A DNA stretch of 64,000 nt, from the NCBI GenBank assembly GCA_963824805.1, contig CAWGQZ010000082.1, forward strand, positions 62,001 through 126,000, read 5' to 3'. Positions 1 through 8,405 of this stretch are shown in pieces. How positions within the stretch are numbered: position 1 is the first letter of the stretch; every line of letters begins with the position of its first letter. This stretch comes from DATBAT01 sp963824805. GTDB taxonomy: Bacteria > Acidobacteriota > Terriglobia > Terriglobales > Acidobacteriaceae. The notes beneath the pieces were generated by a model. That model was not told where the DNA came from and ran no database searches. It saw nothing but the letters and a program-made list of their open reading frames with translations. A program made the translations under genes and the position numbers.

Positions 1-1018
1 AGCGACCCAGCAATTTGGCCTGCATATCGGTGAAAGCCGTACCCGAGCTGGCAATCACGTTGTGCAATCCGGCGGCATAAACGGAGATGCAATCCATCTG
101 GCCCTCCACCAGAATGGCGTAGTCGAGCTTCTTCGCCGCTTCTTTAGCGCGGTCAAGATTGAACAGCACCCGCGACTTGGAATAAATGGCGGTTTCGGGC
201 GAGTTGAGATATTTCGGTCCGGCCTTTTCGTCGGTGCCCAGGGTGCGTCCGGTGAAGGCGATGACGCGTCCGCTTTCGTTGGTGATAGGGAACATGACCC
301 GGTTGCGGAACTTGGAATAGATAGAGCTGGCCGTTGGCCCCTTCGCTCCACTCAGCGTAGGCTGTTGGCCGCTGGTCGTTCGCCGCTCTCCATTGTCATT
401 CCGAACCAAGTCGAGGGGGCTTCCGTTTATCTGACGGTCATCCGTTTGTTTCCAGGAGAAGAGACCACTTTCGCGAAGAACTTCCTCGGGGAATTCGTTC
501 TTTAAGCGATCGCGAAGTACGAAGCCGGAGTCGGGCGCGTAGCCGATGCGGAATTGCTGGATGGTCTCCTGGTTCAGGCCTCGCGCGGTCAGGTGCTCGC
601 GGGCTTGCGCAGCTTCCGGGCGGCGGAGTTGTTCCTGAAAAAATGCAGTGGCGCGCTCGTGGATTTCGAGCATTACCGTGCGCAGCCTGGCTTCTTCGGC
701 CTCCTGCGGAGTGTTGAAACTGGCCTTAGGAACTGCGATTCCAAGTTTCTGGGCCACGGCTCGGACCGATTCCGGGAAGGTGATGCTCTCGATTTTCTGA
801 ACGAAGGTAAAGACGTCTCCGGAGACGCCACAGCCGAAGCAGTGGAAGAACTGGCGGGTAGAGTGGACCGAGAACGACGGCGTCTTCTCGCCGTGGAAGG
901 GACAGAGTCCAGAATAATTTTGCGCGCCGGCTTTCTTCAGCTTGACGTAGTCGCCAATGATGCGGACGATATCCGCCTGCTGTTTGACGAGGTACGCGAA
1001 GTCGCCGGGGTTAGCCAT
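1..1018 (-). CDS. dnaG: DNA primase DnaG, 3' end beyond window
   Basis: Synthesises RNA primers for DNA replication. The frame stays open from ATG at 1018 to the left edge of the window (about 339 codons), so the C-terminal part is missing because of the window limit. The N-terminal zinc finger is visible: C39 and H42 in LCPFHGEKTPSF, then C60 and C63 in FFHCFGCGVSGDVF. The catalytic core follows, with FTGRTLG and the TOPRIM motif VEGQMD near residue 305 (E and D are the metal-binding positions). An unusual low-complexity stretch of about 40 residues (roughly positions 185-230, between SGLFSWK and YSKFRNRV) is encoded partly by a dispersed repeat; see 394-423. Start chosen because MANPGDF is followed directly by conserved primase sequence. 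Identity is secure. Confidence 0.96.
   Translation of the reverse strand, partial: MANPGDFAYLVKQQADIVRIIGDYVKLKKAGAQNYSGLCPFHGEKTPSFSVHSTRQFFHCFGCGVSGDVFTFVQKIESITFPESVRAVAQKLGIAVPKASFNTPQEAEEARLRTVMLEIHERATAFFQEQLRRPEAAQAREHLTARGLNQETIQQFRIGYAPDSGFVLRDRLKNEFPEEVLRESGLFSWKQTDDRQINGSPLDLVRNDNGERRTTSGQQPTLSGAKGPTASSIYSKFRNRVMFPITNESGRVIAFTGRTLGTDEKAGPKYLNSPETAIYSKSRVLFNLDRAKEAAKKLDYAILVEGQMDCISVYAAGLHNVIASSGTAFTDMQAKLLGR
394..423 (+). repeat. Dispersed tgtcatyccgag repeat inside dnaG
   Basis: The plus strand reads tgtcattccgaaccaag then tcgagggggcttcc. This resembles copies at 15522-15550, 18938-18966 (inverted) and 59711-59737 (inverted). Here it lies inside the dnaG coding region without breaking the frame, and encodes a polar insert in the primase. 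Confidence 0.6.
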
Positions 1019-1262
1019 GGGGCTTTAAGGATTGTGAGGCATGATGGCCTCGGATTGAATATAGCGGAAGCGAATTGCTGTGGAGAAGCTGTGGAAGGTG
1101 CAGACACCGGTCGTTGGCGGTTCGGCCCGCAGCGGCGATTGCGTAAACAAGTCCCGGGGTGAGGCAAAAAGATGGACCACCGCCAAAATTGCAAGATTGG
1201 CCTTTTCAAGCGATCCGTATGTTGAAAGGGACGGGCGCTGAATTAGGAACCAAGGAGAAGAC

Positions 1263-1712
1263 ATGAGAGCTGCGGAAGACCTGTTACTGAGCGCGAAACT
1301 GTACAACCTGAAAGGTGGATATGTGATTCACGACGATGGCAGCCGCTGCGCGATTGGCTGCCTGGTGCCGGCGGACAATGAGGGAGGGGTATGGAGCGTC
1401 ATGAAGGCGATCCGCAAGAAATATCCGTGGATGCTGGTGGACAGAGGTGACCTGAAGTGTCCGTGTTGTGACGAGCCTTATTTAAAAGTGGTGCATGCCC
1501 TCGGGCATGTCTTTGACAGTCACGTGTATTTTGCTCATGACATGACACTCGAACAACTTGCGAACTGGATTGACCAGCAAGATCCAACGCCGCGCGAACC
1601 GGTGGCCGCAGACGGGGCTCCGCATCTGGCGATCACTCGCCGCTGCTTATGTCATCGAAGCAAAACAGGAAATGTTGAGGTCGTGGCATCCCACGTTTCG
1701 CAAAGTGCGTGA
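1263..1712 (+). CDS. Hypothetical protein with CPCC motif
   Basis: A 149-residue protein I do not recognise. ATG at 1263 is preceded by aaggag at good spacing, which supports translation. The first 105 residues look like a compact globular domain with a cysteine pair in LKCPCCDEPY (near residue 67) that could bind metal. The tail after residue 110 is basic and poorly structured, and may reflect a late frameshift. It stands alone between dnaG (divergent) and a decayed antitoxin. No function is proposed. Confidence 0.6.
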   Translation: MRAAEDLLLSAKLYNLKGGYVIHDDGSRCAIGCLVPADNEGGVWSVMKAIRKKYPWMLVDRGDLKCPCCDEPYLKVVHALGHVFDSHVYFAHDMTLEQLANWIDQQDPTPREPVAADGAPHLAITRRCLCHRSKTGNVEVVASHVSQSA

Positions 1713-1832
1713 AAGACAGGGCACCCTCCCTGCTGTTTTGGGTTAGACAGAAAGCTAAATCGAGCAAAGATGGGCCACCGGCGCATGCGAAAAAAACTGT
1801 ACATTTCAATTTGTCGAGCTGGATAGTTGCCC

Positions 1833-2060
1833 ATGTTGCAAGCCACCAAGAACGGCAAGAACGTTGCGTCCGCCCTTCAAGGGCGGAGTCATCTTGGAAA
1901 GATCCTGCGCCGGGTCACTGCAAGAACAGAAGTCGCTGGTCATCGAGAAGCGTGGCACTCCCCAAGCGGTGCTAATGAGTATCCGTGACTATGTGCGGCT
2001 GGCTGCCCGGAGCCGGAAGTGCTCCCTTGGAGAAGAGTCGGTCCGCAAGGGCTCGCGGCC
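1833..2060 (+). pseudogene. Decayed Phd/YefM-type antitoxin gene
   Basis: From ATG at 1833 the frame gives an N-terminus with GRSHLGKILRRVT, the usual start of a Phd-like antitoxin. At about 1919 one extra base moves the match to another frame, SLVIEKRGTPQAVLMSIRDY, and near 2005-2025 the frame is disturbed again before GEESVRKG. The combined sequence resembles DNA-binding antitoxins that neutralise a PIN or RelE toxin. No toxin gene is recognisable downstream, so this is probably a dead toxin-antitoxin remnant. Family assignment rests on motif memory only. Confidence 0.5.
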
Positions 2061-2633
2061 CTGCGGATCACGAACGGGGCGACCGACGAGTTCCCAATCC
2101 CCGATGATTCAGGCGTTCGCGCCCCTGGGGCCTCGGTCGCCGATCGGAAAACGGCGCTCCTCAATGCTGGGCGAGTTCATACTGCAGTTGTCCCTTGAAC
2201 CCTTCCTGCCAGAGACGAAGTGCGTTGCGATGAAGGCGTTTCTTGACACTTTTCCTACCGACCCCAGCAACCAGGCGCCAGCTCGATCTTTTCAGCGTTC
2301 AGTGCAGAAACCTTGTGAGGCTGAATCCGGCTGCGCAGGCGGACTTGCTAACGGAAAAAAGAGAAGCTCACACTGTGAGACACATGGGCGGTTGACGTCC
2401 GCTGAAGGGGACTCAGGTTCTTCGTTCTGACGTACCCGGCACTGGCGTGCCGGCTTTCTTGTGCCGCCGCTTCGCGGCCGGGGCTTTCCGCATCAGGCTG
2501 CGCTTCGGTGGCTGGGCCGGCCCTGGGGCTGCTGACTCCGAGGATAGGCAGGAGTCAAAGGCAGCGGGCGGGCGCCCGCTCTACATTTTTCCCCGTTCGT
2601 GTACCATACATGGCGATCCATGGAGGTATGTGT
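2061..2633. other. Non-coding stretch with palindromic intergenic repeat
   Basis: No convincing gene in 573 bases. The segment 2436-2453 is a perfect 7-bp hairpin (ccggcac, loop tggc, gtgccgg) followed by ctttctt, and GC-rich repeat-like sequence continues to about 2600. It may act as a terminator or be a dispersed palindromic element. The segment 2160-2430 may hold further debris of the antitoxin locus. Confidence 0.4.
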
Positions 2634-3203
2634 ATGACACGAGTGCTGCTTGTGGCGGGCGATGCCACCGAATCCCTCGATACCTGGTATCCCTATCATC
2701 GATTGCGAGAAGAAGGAATTGAGGTACACATCGGCGCGCCAGTGAAGAAAATCCTGAAATCGGTGGTGCACGATTTCGAACCGGGCTGGGACACTTACGT
2801 GGAGAAACCCGGATATCACATTCCTGCCGACATCGGTTTCGCGGATGTCGATCCCGGAGCCTACGACGGCATTATTTTGAGCGGCGGTCGCGCTCCAGAA
2901 TATCTCCGTAACGATCCGCAGTTACAGAAGATCGTTCGGCATTTCGTAGAAGGCAAGAAACCAATCGCAGCGCTCTGTCACGGGGTGCTGATCCTTGCGG
3001 CCATTGATGCGATTCGTGGCTGCACCATCGCCACCTACGAGGCCCTGGCGCCGGATGTAGAACTCGCCGGGGGCAAGTTGAAAGATACAGAGGTAATGGT
3101 GGATGGAAATCTGGTTACATCGCGAACCTGGATGGACCTGCCGTTCTTTATGCGGGAGTTCTTGAAGATTCTGAAAGACTCGAGGAAAAGGGTAGCTGCG
3201 TGA
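2634..3203 (+). CDS. DJ-1/PfpI family protein
   Basis: A 189-residue class I glutamine-amidotransferase-like protein of the DJ-1/PfpI superfamily, whose members act as cytoplasmic deglycases, hydrolases or stress proteins. The nucleophile elbow is visible as AALCHGVLIL (Cys near residue 115, followed by His as is typical). An acidic residue in SGGRAPEYL corresponds to the helper position. Length fits the family. The start at 2634 is chosen over the ATG two codons earlier because tggagg at 2621-2626 then lies seven bases upstream. The gene appears monocistronic, and its exact substrate cannot be inferred. Confidence 0.85.
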   Translation: MTRVLLVAGDATESLDTWYPYHRLREEGIEVHIGAPVKKILKSVVHDFEPGWDTYVEKPGYHIPADIGFADVDPGAYDGIILSGGRAPEYLRNDPQLQKIVRHFVEGKKPIAALCHGVLILAAIDAIRGCTIATYEALAPDVELAGGKLKDTEVMVDGNLVTSRTWMDLPFFMREFLKILKDSRKRVAA

Positions 3204-3336
3204 GCCCAACGCCAGGCTGTAATCACTATGTTAGGGATGGAGGAGCCGTGCTTGCAGCGGGTGACTAAGAAAACAAAACATCATAGGGTGGACCCGGATT
3301 TTCCTTAACAGCTTAGGTTCGAACTTTTCTGTGGAT

Positions 3337-4179
3337 TCAACGTTGGCCTGCAATCATGCGGTGCCATGTTCCGGTTCCCAGCTTCCCGGTTGCGACCACC
3401 GTATCCGGCCCTTGCAACTCATAAGTGCCGGTATCATCCCAATTCCGGCTAATGGCATGCAGCGTGTAATGTCCCTGACTTGCGGTAAAGGTCCCTGCGT
3501 TTGCTCCGGCAGCGTCCATCGCCTCGCTGTGGAATTCGTAGGTACCATTTTCTGCTACTCTCCAAATCCAATATCCAGGATTAATCAGCATCTCCCAGGT
3601 CCCCACCATTTTAGGATCGACCGGACTCGCGTGAATTCCTGCAGGCAGCGGCAAGGGTGACGCCCACTGCGGATTATCGTTGCCGCAAGGTGAGGTGATT
3701 ACCGCACAATTAGCACCGCCGCGCGAACGGCACTCTCCTATCGCGCCCACCGCTGCTGATTTGCGGTCCGCTCCAGGGCTGTAGCCATAGCGGCCCCCAT
3801 TGGTTGCCAGAGCCAATGCCAGGCACCGGTTGGAGGTATGCGTCAGGATCTTGCAATCGGTAGGGCCGTTTCTCCGGCAATTCGCGAGAGCCGTCTGATC
3901 TGCAGAGCTTTCGGAGTTCTCCCCATGCGAAGCTCCAGCCTGCATCGTGCTTTCGGAAAGTGCCAGCGCGGTCCAATGAAGGACGATGATCTGGTTGCGC
4001 TGTTGCGGCGGAATCGGATTACCTTCCGGGTCGCAACCGAGATATCCGAAGTTCTCGACGCACGCCTCGCGCGGGGTGATGTCCTGCGCGAATCCTGAGG
4101 CGCAGCCAGCAAGCCAGATTGCTGCGAAGCCCATCGCTTTGATGATTCGTGAACTTTGCCTAGTCATGTTTTGCAGCAC
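3337..4179 (-). CDS. DUF4189-type secreted protein, possible lipoprotein
   Basis: A 280-residue exported protein. Residues 1-31 form a signal peptide with a lipobox-like WLAGCAS, so it may be lipid-anchored, although FAQD could also be a signal peptidase I site. The middle (about 70-160) has the alternating Ala/Cys pattern of DUF4189 (ADQTALANCR, DCKILTHTSNRCLALA, GECRSRGGANC). The C-terminal 110 residues form a separate beta-rich domain (VGTWEMLINPGYWIWRV, GHYTLHAISRNWDDTGTYEL) like small lipocalin-type domains. Function unknown. Confidence 0.7.
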   Translation of the reverse strand: MLQNMTRQSSRIIKAMGFAAIWLAGCASGFAQDITPREACVENFGYLGCDPEGNPIPPQQRNQIIVLHWTALALSESTMQAGASHGENSESSADQTALANCRRNGPTDCKILTHTSNRCLALALATNGGRYGYSPGADRKSAAVGAIGECRSRGGANCAVITSPCGNDNPQWASPLPLPAGIHASPVDPKMVGTWEMLINPGYWIWRVAENGTYEFHSEAMDAAGANAGTFTASQGHYTLHAISRNWDDTGTYELQGPDTVVATGKLGTGTWHRMIAGQR

Positions 4180-4298
4180 TCCACTAGCTCATAAACGGTC
4201 GTCATTCTAAATGACTGGGCGGGAAGCCGGGAAGGAGTGGAGAGACGAGAGGGGCGGACAGGAGTGTCCGCGTCACATCGCGCGTGTACAATCCCGCC

Positions 4299-5871
4299 AT
4301 GCGAAAAGCGTTTGCCGTCTTGTTTCTTCTGACGATTTCCCTACCCCTCTTCGGCCAAGCCCAACCCTCTGTCGACGATTTGAAGAAGCAGGCAATTTCG
4401 GCCGTCGAGGCGCGCCAGGTATTTACGCAGCAGATGGTCGATCAGATTTTCAGCTACTCCGAGCTGGGATTTCAGGAGCACGAGACCTCGCGTTACATCA
4501 CCGGCATTCTGGAGAAGAATGGTTTCAAGGTAGAGCGTGGGGTGGCGGAAATCCCCACGGCGTGGATCGCCACTTACGGATCGGGCAAACCGGTGATCGG
4601 GTTCATCAGCGATCTGGACTGCATTCCGCGAGCCTCGCAGAAACCGGGGGTGGCGTATCACGATCCGATTATCGAAGGCGCACCTGGTCATGGCGAGGGA
4701 CACAACACGGGATCGGCAGTCAACGTCACGGCGGCGCTGGTACTGCGGGAATTGATGGAGAAGTACAAAATTCCGGGAACGCTAAAGGTGTTTCCCGGCA
4801 TTGCAGAGGAACTTCTGGGCACCAAGGCTTTCTATGTCCGTGCCGGGCTGTTCAAGGATGTGGACATCGTGCTCGGCTCGCATGTTGAGGCTTCGCTCGG
4901 CACACAATACGGACAGAGTTTCGCGCCGCAGGGGCTGGTTTCGGTGCAGTACATGTTTCATGGCAAGGCTTCGCATGCGGCGATGGCTCCGTGGGACGGG
5001 CGTAGCGCGCTCGATGCCGTGGAGTTGATGGACACGGGATGGAACTTCAAGCGTGAGCACTTGCGGCTGCAACAACGTTCACATTACGTCATCATCAATG
5101 GCGGCGAGCAGCCGAACGTGGTGCCTTCGGAGGCGGCAGTCTGGTACTACTTCCGCGAGATGGATTACGGGCACATTCGCGAACTCTACGATCTTGGCAA
5201 CACCATGGCCGAGGCTGCGACCATGATGACCGGCACCACGGTGACGCGAAAAGTTGTGGGTTCGGCCTGGCCGCCGAACTACAGTAAGGTTGTGGCCGAG
5301 GTCCAGCAAAGGAATATCGAGCGCGTCGGAATGCCGCAGTGGAGCGATGCCGACCAGACGCTGGCGAAGGCCCTGCAAAAAGAACTGGGCAAGCCTGCCG
5401 ACGGGCTCAAAACCAAAGTGGATGAATTGAAACCGCCTTCCCCGGATACCGAGTTGGGCGGCTCCGATGATGTGGGAGACATTTCATGGAATGCTCCCAT
5501 GGTCTATCTGCGCTATCCGGCCAACATTCCGCATACGCCTGGACATAGCTGGGCCGATGGCGTGGCCGAGGCTACTCCGATCGCGCACAAGGGTTCGACG
5601 GCGGGGGCGAAGGTACAGGCCCTGACTGCGCTGGATTTTTTGCTTTCTCCGGAGCTTGTAAAGCGGGCCTGGGACTATTTCAAAGATGTTCAGACAAAAG
5701 ATGCGAAGTACACGCCCTTGATTGGTGCCGGACGACAAGCCTGCTATCGAGTTCAACCAGCAGAAGATGGAGAAGTTTCTGCCTGAGTTGCGGAAGTATT
5801 ATTACGATCCGGCGAAGTATAAGAACTATATGGAGCAGTTGGGCATTCAGTATCCGACGGTCAAAAAATAG
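4299..5871 (+). CDS. Secreted M20 amidohydrolase (AbgB-like), one frameshift
   Basis: Zinc-dependent M20 family peptidase resembling AbgB, the aminobenzoyl-glutamate hydrolase subunit, with a signal peptide (MRKAFAVLFLLTISLPLFG). Conserved segments are DLDCIPRASQKPG, GAPGHGEGHNTGSAVNV, EELLGTKAF, GSHVEAS, the dimerisation region HGKASHAAMAPWDGRSALDA and a late histidine in HTPGHSW. Reading in one frame ends at 5786, but after TPLIG (about 5730) the neighbouring frame continues sensibly (PDDKPAIEFNQQKMEKFLPE and more) to a stop at 5869-5871. One surplus base at gtgccgg explains this. The start is the ATG followed by the signal peptide. Substrate is not determined. Confidence 0.85.
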
Positions 5872-6209
5872 GACCGTTGTCCCGCAGGTGAAATGTTCGT
5901 TCACCCGGCTGAGACGAATCAGCTCGAAATGTGGTTATGCGACATAGCTGTGGGCAACTTCGGGGGCGTCCAGTTCACCTTAATCGGGCAGGTCTTTGTT
6001 TTGGTTTTTGGTTCCGGTTCCTAGTGAACATCGGGTACACAAATCTTTACGTTGGAACACTCGTACCTGACCTTCCGTTTTTATACCCGCCCCCGGAAAA
6101 TGCTGGGTTTTCTCGCTCCGGCTGGTGACAAAACGGTACAATATTGAGGTCATCCGCCCCTCGGGCTCTGGCATCCAATGCTTAAGGCTCAGGCCTATAA
6201 GGTTTATTA
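5872..6209. other. Non-coding spacer before the TPR gene
   Basis: No gene is supported in 338 bases. It must contain the promoter of the TPR gene at 6210, but I could not identify convincing -35/-10 boxes. A run of ttttggttttggttcc lies at about 5997-6020. Confidence 0.3.
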
Positions 6210-8291
6210 ATGAAAAGTCTTTTCTGCACCCTGGTTTTGTTGCTCCTGACGGCGGGTAGTTTTGCGCAGGACGTGCCTGCGCCGGTTGACCCCAAGCCTG
6301 CTGATTCCAAAGCTGTTCCGACCGCGCCGCGCAAGACCGACCGGGCCTCTGCCTACTACCACTTCATGGTCGCGCACATGTACGAGGAACAGGTTGCGCT
6401 CTACGGTCGCAGCGATTTGGCGAACAAAGCGATTGAGGAATACCGCCTGGCGATTGAAGAGGACCCAACCTCGGGATATTTGACCTCGGGACTGGCGGAG
6501 CTTTATGCCCGAACCGGCCGCATCCGCGATGCGGTGCTGGAAGCGCAAGACATCCTTAAGAAAGATCCCAACAACCTCGAAGCACACAAGCTGTTGGGGC
6601 GGATTTATCTACGTTCCCTCGGGGACATCCAATCGGGAAACGGATCGCAGAACGTTCTGAAGCTGGCGATTGAGCAGTACGAAGAGATCATTAAGCTTGA
6701 TGCGGACAGCGTGGAAGATCACTTGCTGCTGGGCCGGCTCTATCGTCTGAATAACGATTTGCAGAAGGCGGAGAACGAGTTTAAGACGGCGGTTAAGTTG
6801 TCTCCGGATTCGGAAGAGGCGGTGACCACGCTCGCGTACCTCTACAACGAAGAGGGCGATACCACACGGGCCGCACAGACTCTGAGCTCCATTCCCGACT
6901 CGGGGCGTTCCGCGAAGTTGTATTCCGCGCTGGGTTACACCTACGAACAGAAAAAGCAGTACAAGAACGCGATTGAGTCGTACCGCAAGGCGATTTCACT
7001 GGATAAGGACAATCTTGACGCGATCCGCGGACTGGCTGAGAACCTGATGAACGATGGCCAGACCGATGCGGCGCTCGAACAATACAAGGTGATCGCCGAG
7101 GCGAATCCGGAAGATGCGCAGACCTATTTGCGGATCGCGGAGATTTATCGCAAGACCGGCAAGTACGACCAGGCGCTGGACAGTTTGAAGAAAGCCCAGG
7201 GCATGTTGGAGGATTCAGTTGAAGTTCCCTACAACATCGCTGCGGTTTACCAGGCGCAGGGACGTTACGACGAAGCCATAGAAGTGCTGGTCGGTCTGGT
7301 AAAGAAGACAGAGAAGCCGGACGGAGCGACCTATACCCAGGCGGAGAAAAATAACCGGTCAGTATTCCTGGAACGTTTGGGGACGGTTTACCGCGACAAC
7401 AATAACAGTCAGGCGGCGATCGATACTTTCCGCAAGATGCTGGCCATGGGCGATGACAATGCCGAGCGCGGATATCAACAGATCATCGATACCTACCGCG
7501 AAGAAAAGCAATGGCAGCAGGCCACTGATGCCGCCCGTGAAGCAGTACAGAAGCTGCCGAAAGATCGCGACATGAAGATGGTATATGCCTCGCAGCTGGC
7601 GGATCTGGGGCAAGCTGATTCCGCCATCGCGCAGGTCAAGGCACTGCTGAAGGGTACTCCGGATGACCGGCAGGTATATATCAATCTTGCCCAGATGTAC
7701 GCCCGGCTGAAGCGCTGGCCGGACGCCGATGAGGCGCTGAGCAAGGCAGACGGTCTTTCGAACAAGCAGGAAGACAAAGAGTACATAAACTTCCTCCGGG
7801 CTTCGAACCTGGAGCGGCAGAAGAAATACGACCAGGCGGAGGACCTTTTCCGTAAGGTTTTGGCCAACGATCCGCAGAATGCGGTGACCCTGAATTATCT
7901 CGGTTACATGCTGGCCGACCGCAACATGAAGCTGGACGAAGCGCTGACCCTGATCAAGAAGGCGATTGAGTTGGAGCCGGCGAGCGGGGCTTATCTGGAT
8001 TCTTTGGGCTGGGCGTACTTCCGCATGGGAAAGTACGACCTGGCGGAAGAGAGTCTGCTGAAAGCGTCGCAAAAGATTGGCACTGACCCAACCGTGCAGG
8101 ATCACCTCGGTGATCTCTATCAGAAGACGGGCCGTCTGAAGCTTGCCGCCGCGCACTGGGAGCGGGCCCTCAACGAATGGAACAAGACCGTTGCGGCCGA
8201 AGTCGATAACGACGACGTGGCTAAAGTGCAGAAGAAGCTTGAATCCGCCAAGGTCAAGCTGGCGAAAGACGATTCCCAGAGCAAGCAGTAA
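6210..8291 (+). CDS. Secreted tetratricopeptide repeat protein
   Basis: A 693-residue protein with a cleavable signal peptide (MKSLFCTLVLLLLTAGSFAQ) followed by about 15 tandem TPR units, for example AIEEYRLAIEEDPTSGYL, AIESYRKAISLDKDNLDAI, ALTLIKKAIELEPASGAYLD and SLGWAYFRMGKYDLAEESL. It is predicted to be a periplasmic or outer-membrane scaffold for protein-protein contacts; the partner is unknown. The start fits the signal peptide, although the ribosome binding site is weak (aagg). It lies upstream of rnr, with 114 bases between them. Confidence 0.88.
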   Translation: MKSLFCTLVLLLLTAGSFAQDVPAPVDPKPADSKAVPTAPRKTDRASAYYHFMVAHMYEEQVALYGRSDLANKAIEEYRLAIEEDPTSGYLTSGLAELYARTGRIRDAVLEAQDILKKDPNNLEAHKLLGRIYLRSLGDIQSGNGSQNVLKLAIEQYEEIIKLDADSVEDHLLLGRLYRLNNDLQKAENEFKTAVKLSPDSEEAVTTLAYLYNEEGDTTRAAQTLSSIPDSGRSAKLYSALGYTYEQKKQYKNAIESYRKAISLDKDNLDAIRGLAENLMNDGQTDAALEQYKVIAEANPEDAQTYLRIAEIYRKTGKYDQALDSLKKAQGMLEDSVEVPYNIAAVYQAQGRYDEAIEVLVGLVKKTEKPDGATYTQAEKNNRSVFLERLGTVYRDNNNSQAAIDTFRKMLAMGDDNAERGYQQIIDTYREEKQWQQATDAAREAVQKLPKDRDMKMVYASQLADLGQADSAIAQVKALLKGTPDDRQVYINLAQMYARLKRWPDADEALSKADGLSNKQEDKEYINFLRASNLERQKKYDQAEDLFRKVLANDPQNAVTLNYLGYMLADRNMKLDEALTLIKKAIELEPASGAYLDSLGWAYFRMGKYDLAEESLLKASQKIGTDPTVQDHLGDLYQKTGRLKLAAAHWERALNEWNKTVAAEVDNDDVAKVQKKLESAKVKLAKDDSQSKQ

Positions 8292-8405
8292 TTACCAATG
8301 TCGGGCGGACAGTCCCTGTCCGCCCTGCAGGACTGCAAAATTCGCTGGCCTTCCTGCCGGATTAGCTCCCCCTATCTTCCACTTCCTTCAGCACATTACA
8401 CTTGA

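Noticed and set aside
7359..8156. Minus-strand frame of 265 codons
   Set aside because: Antisense to the TPR gene; repetitive codons create it.
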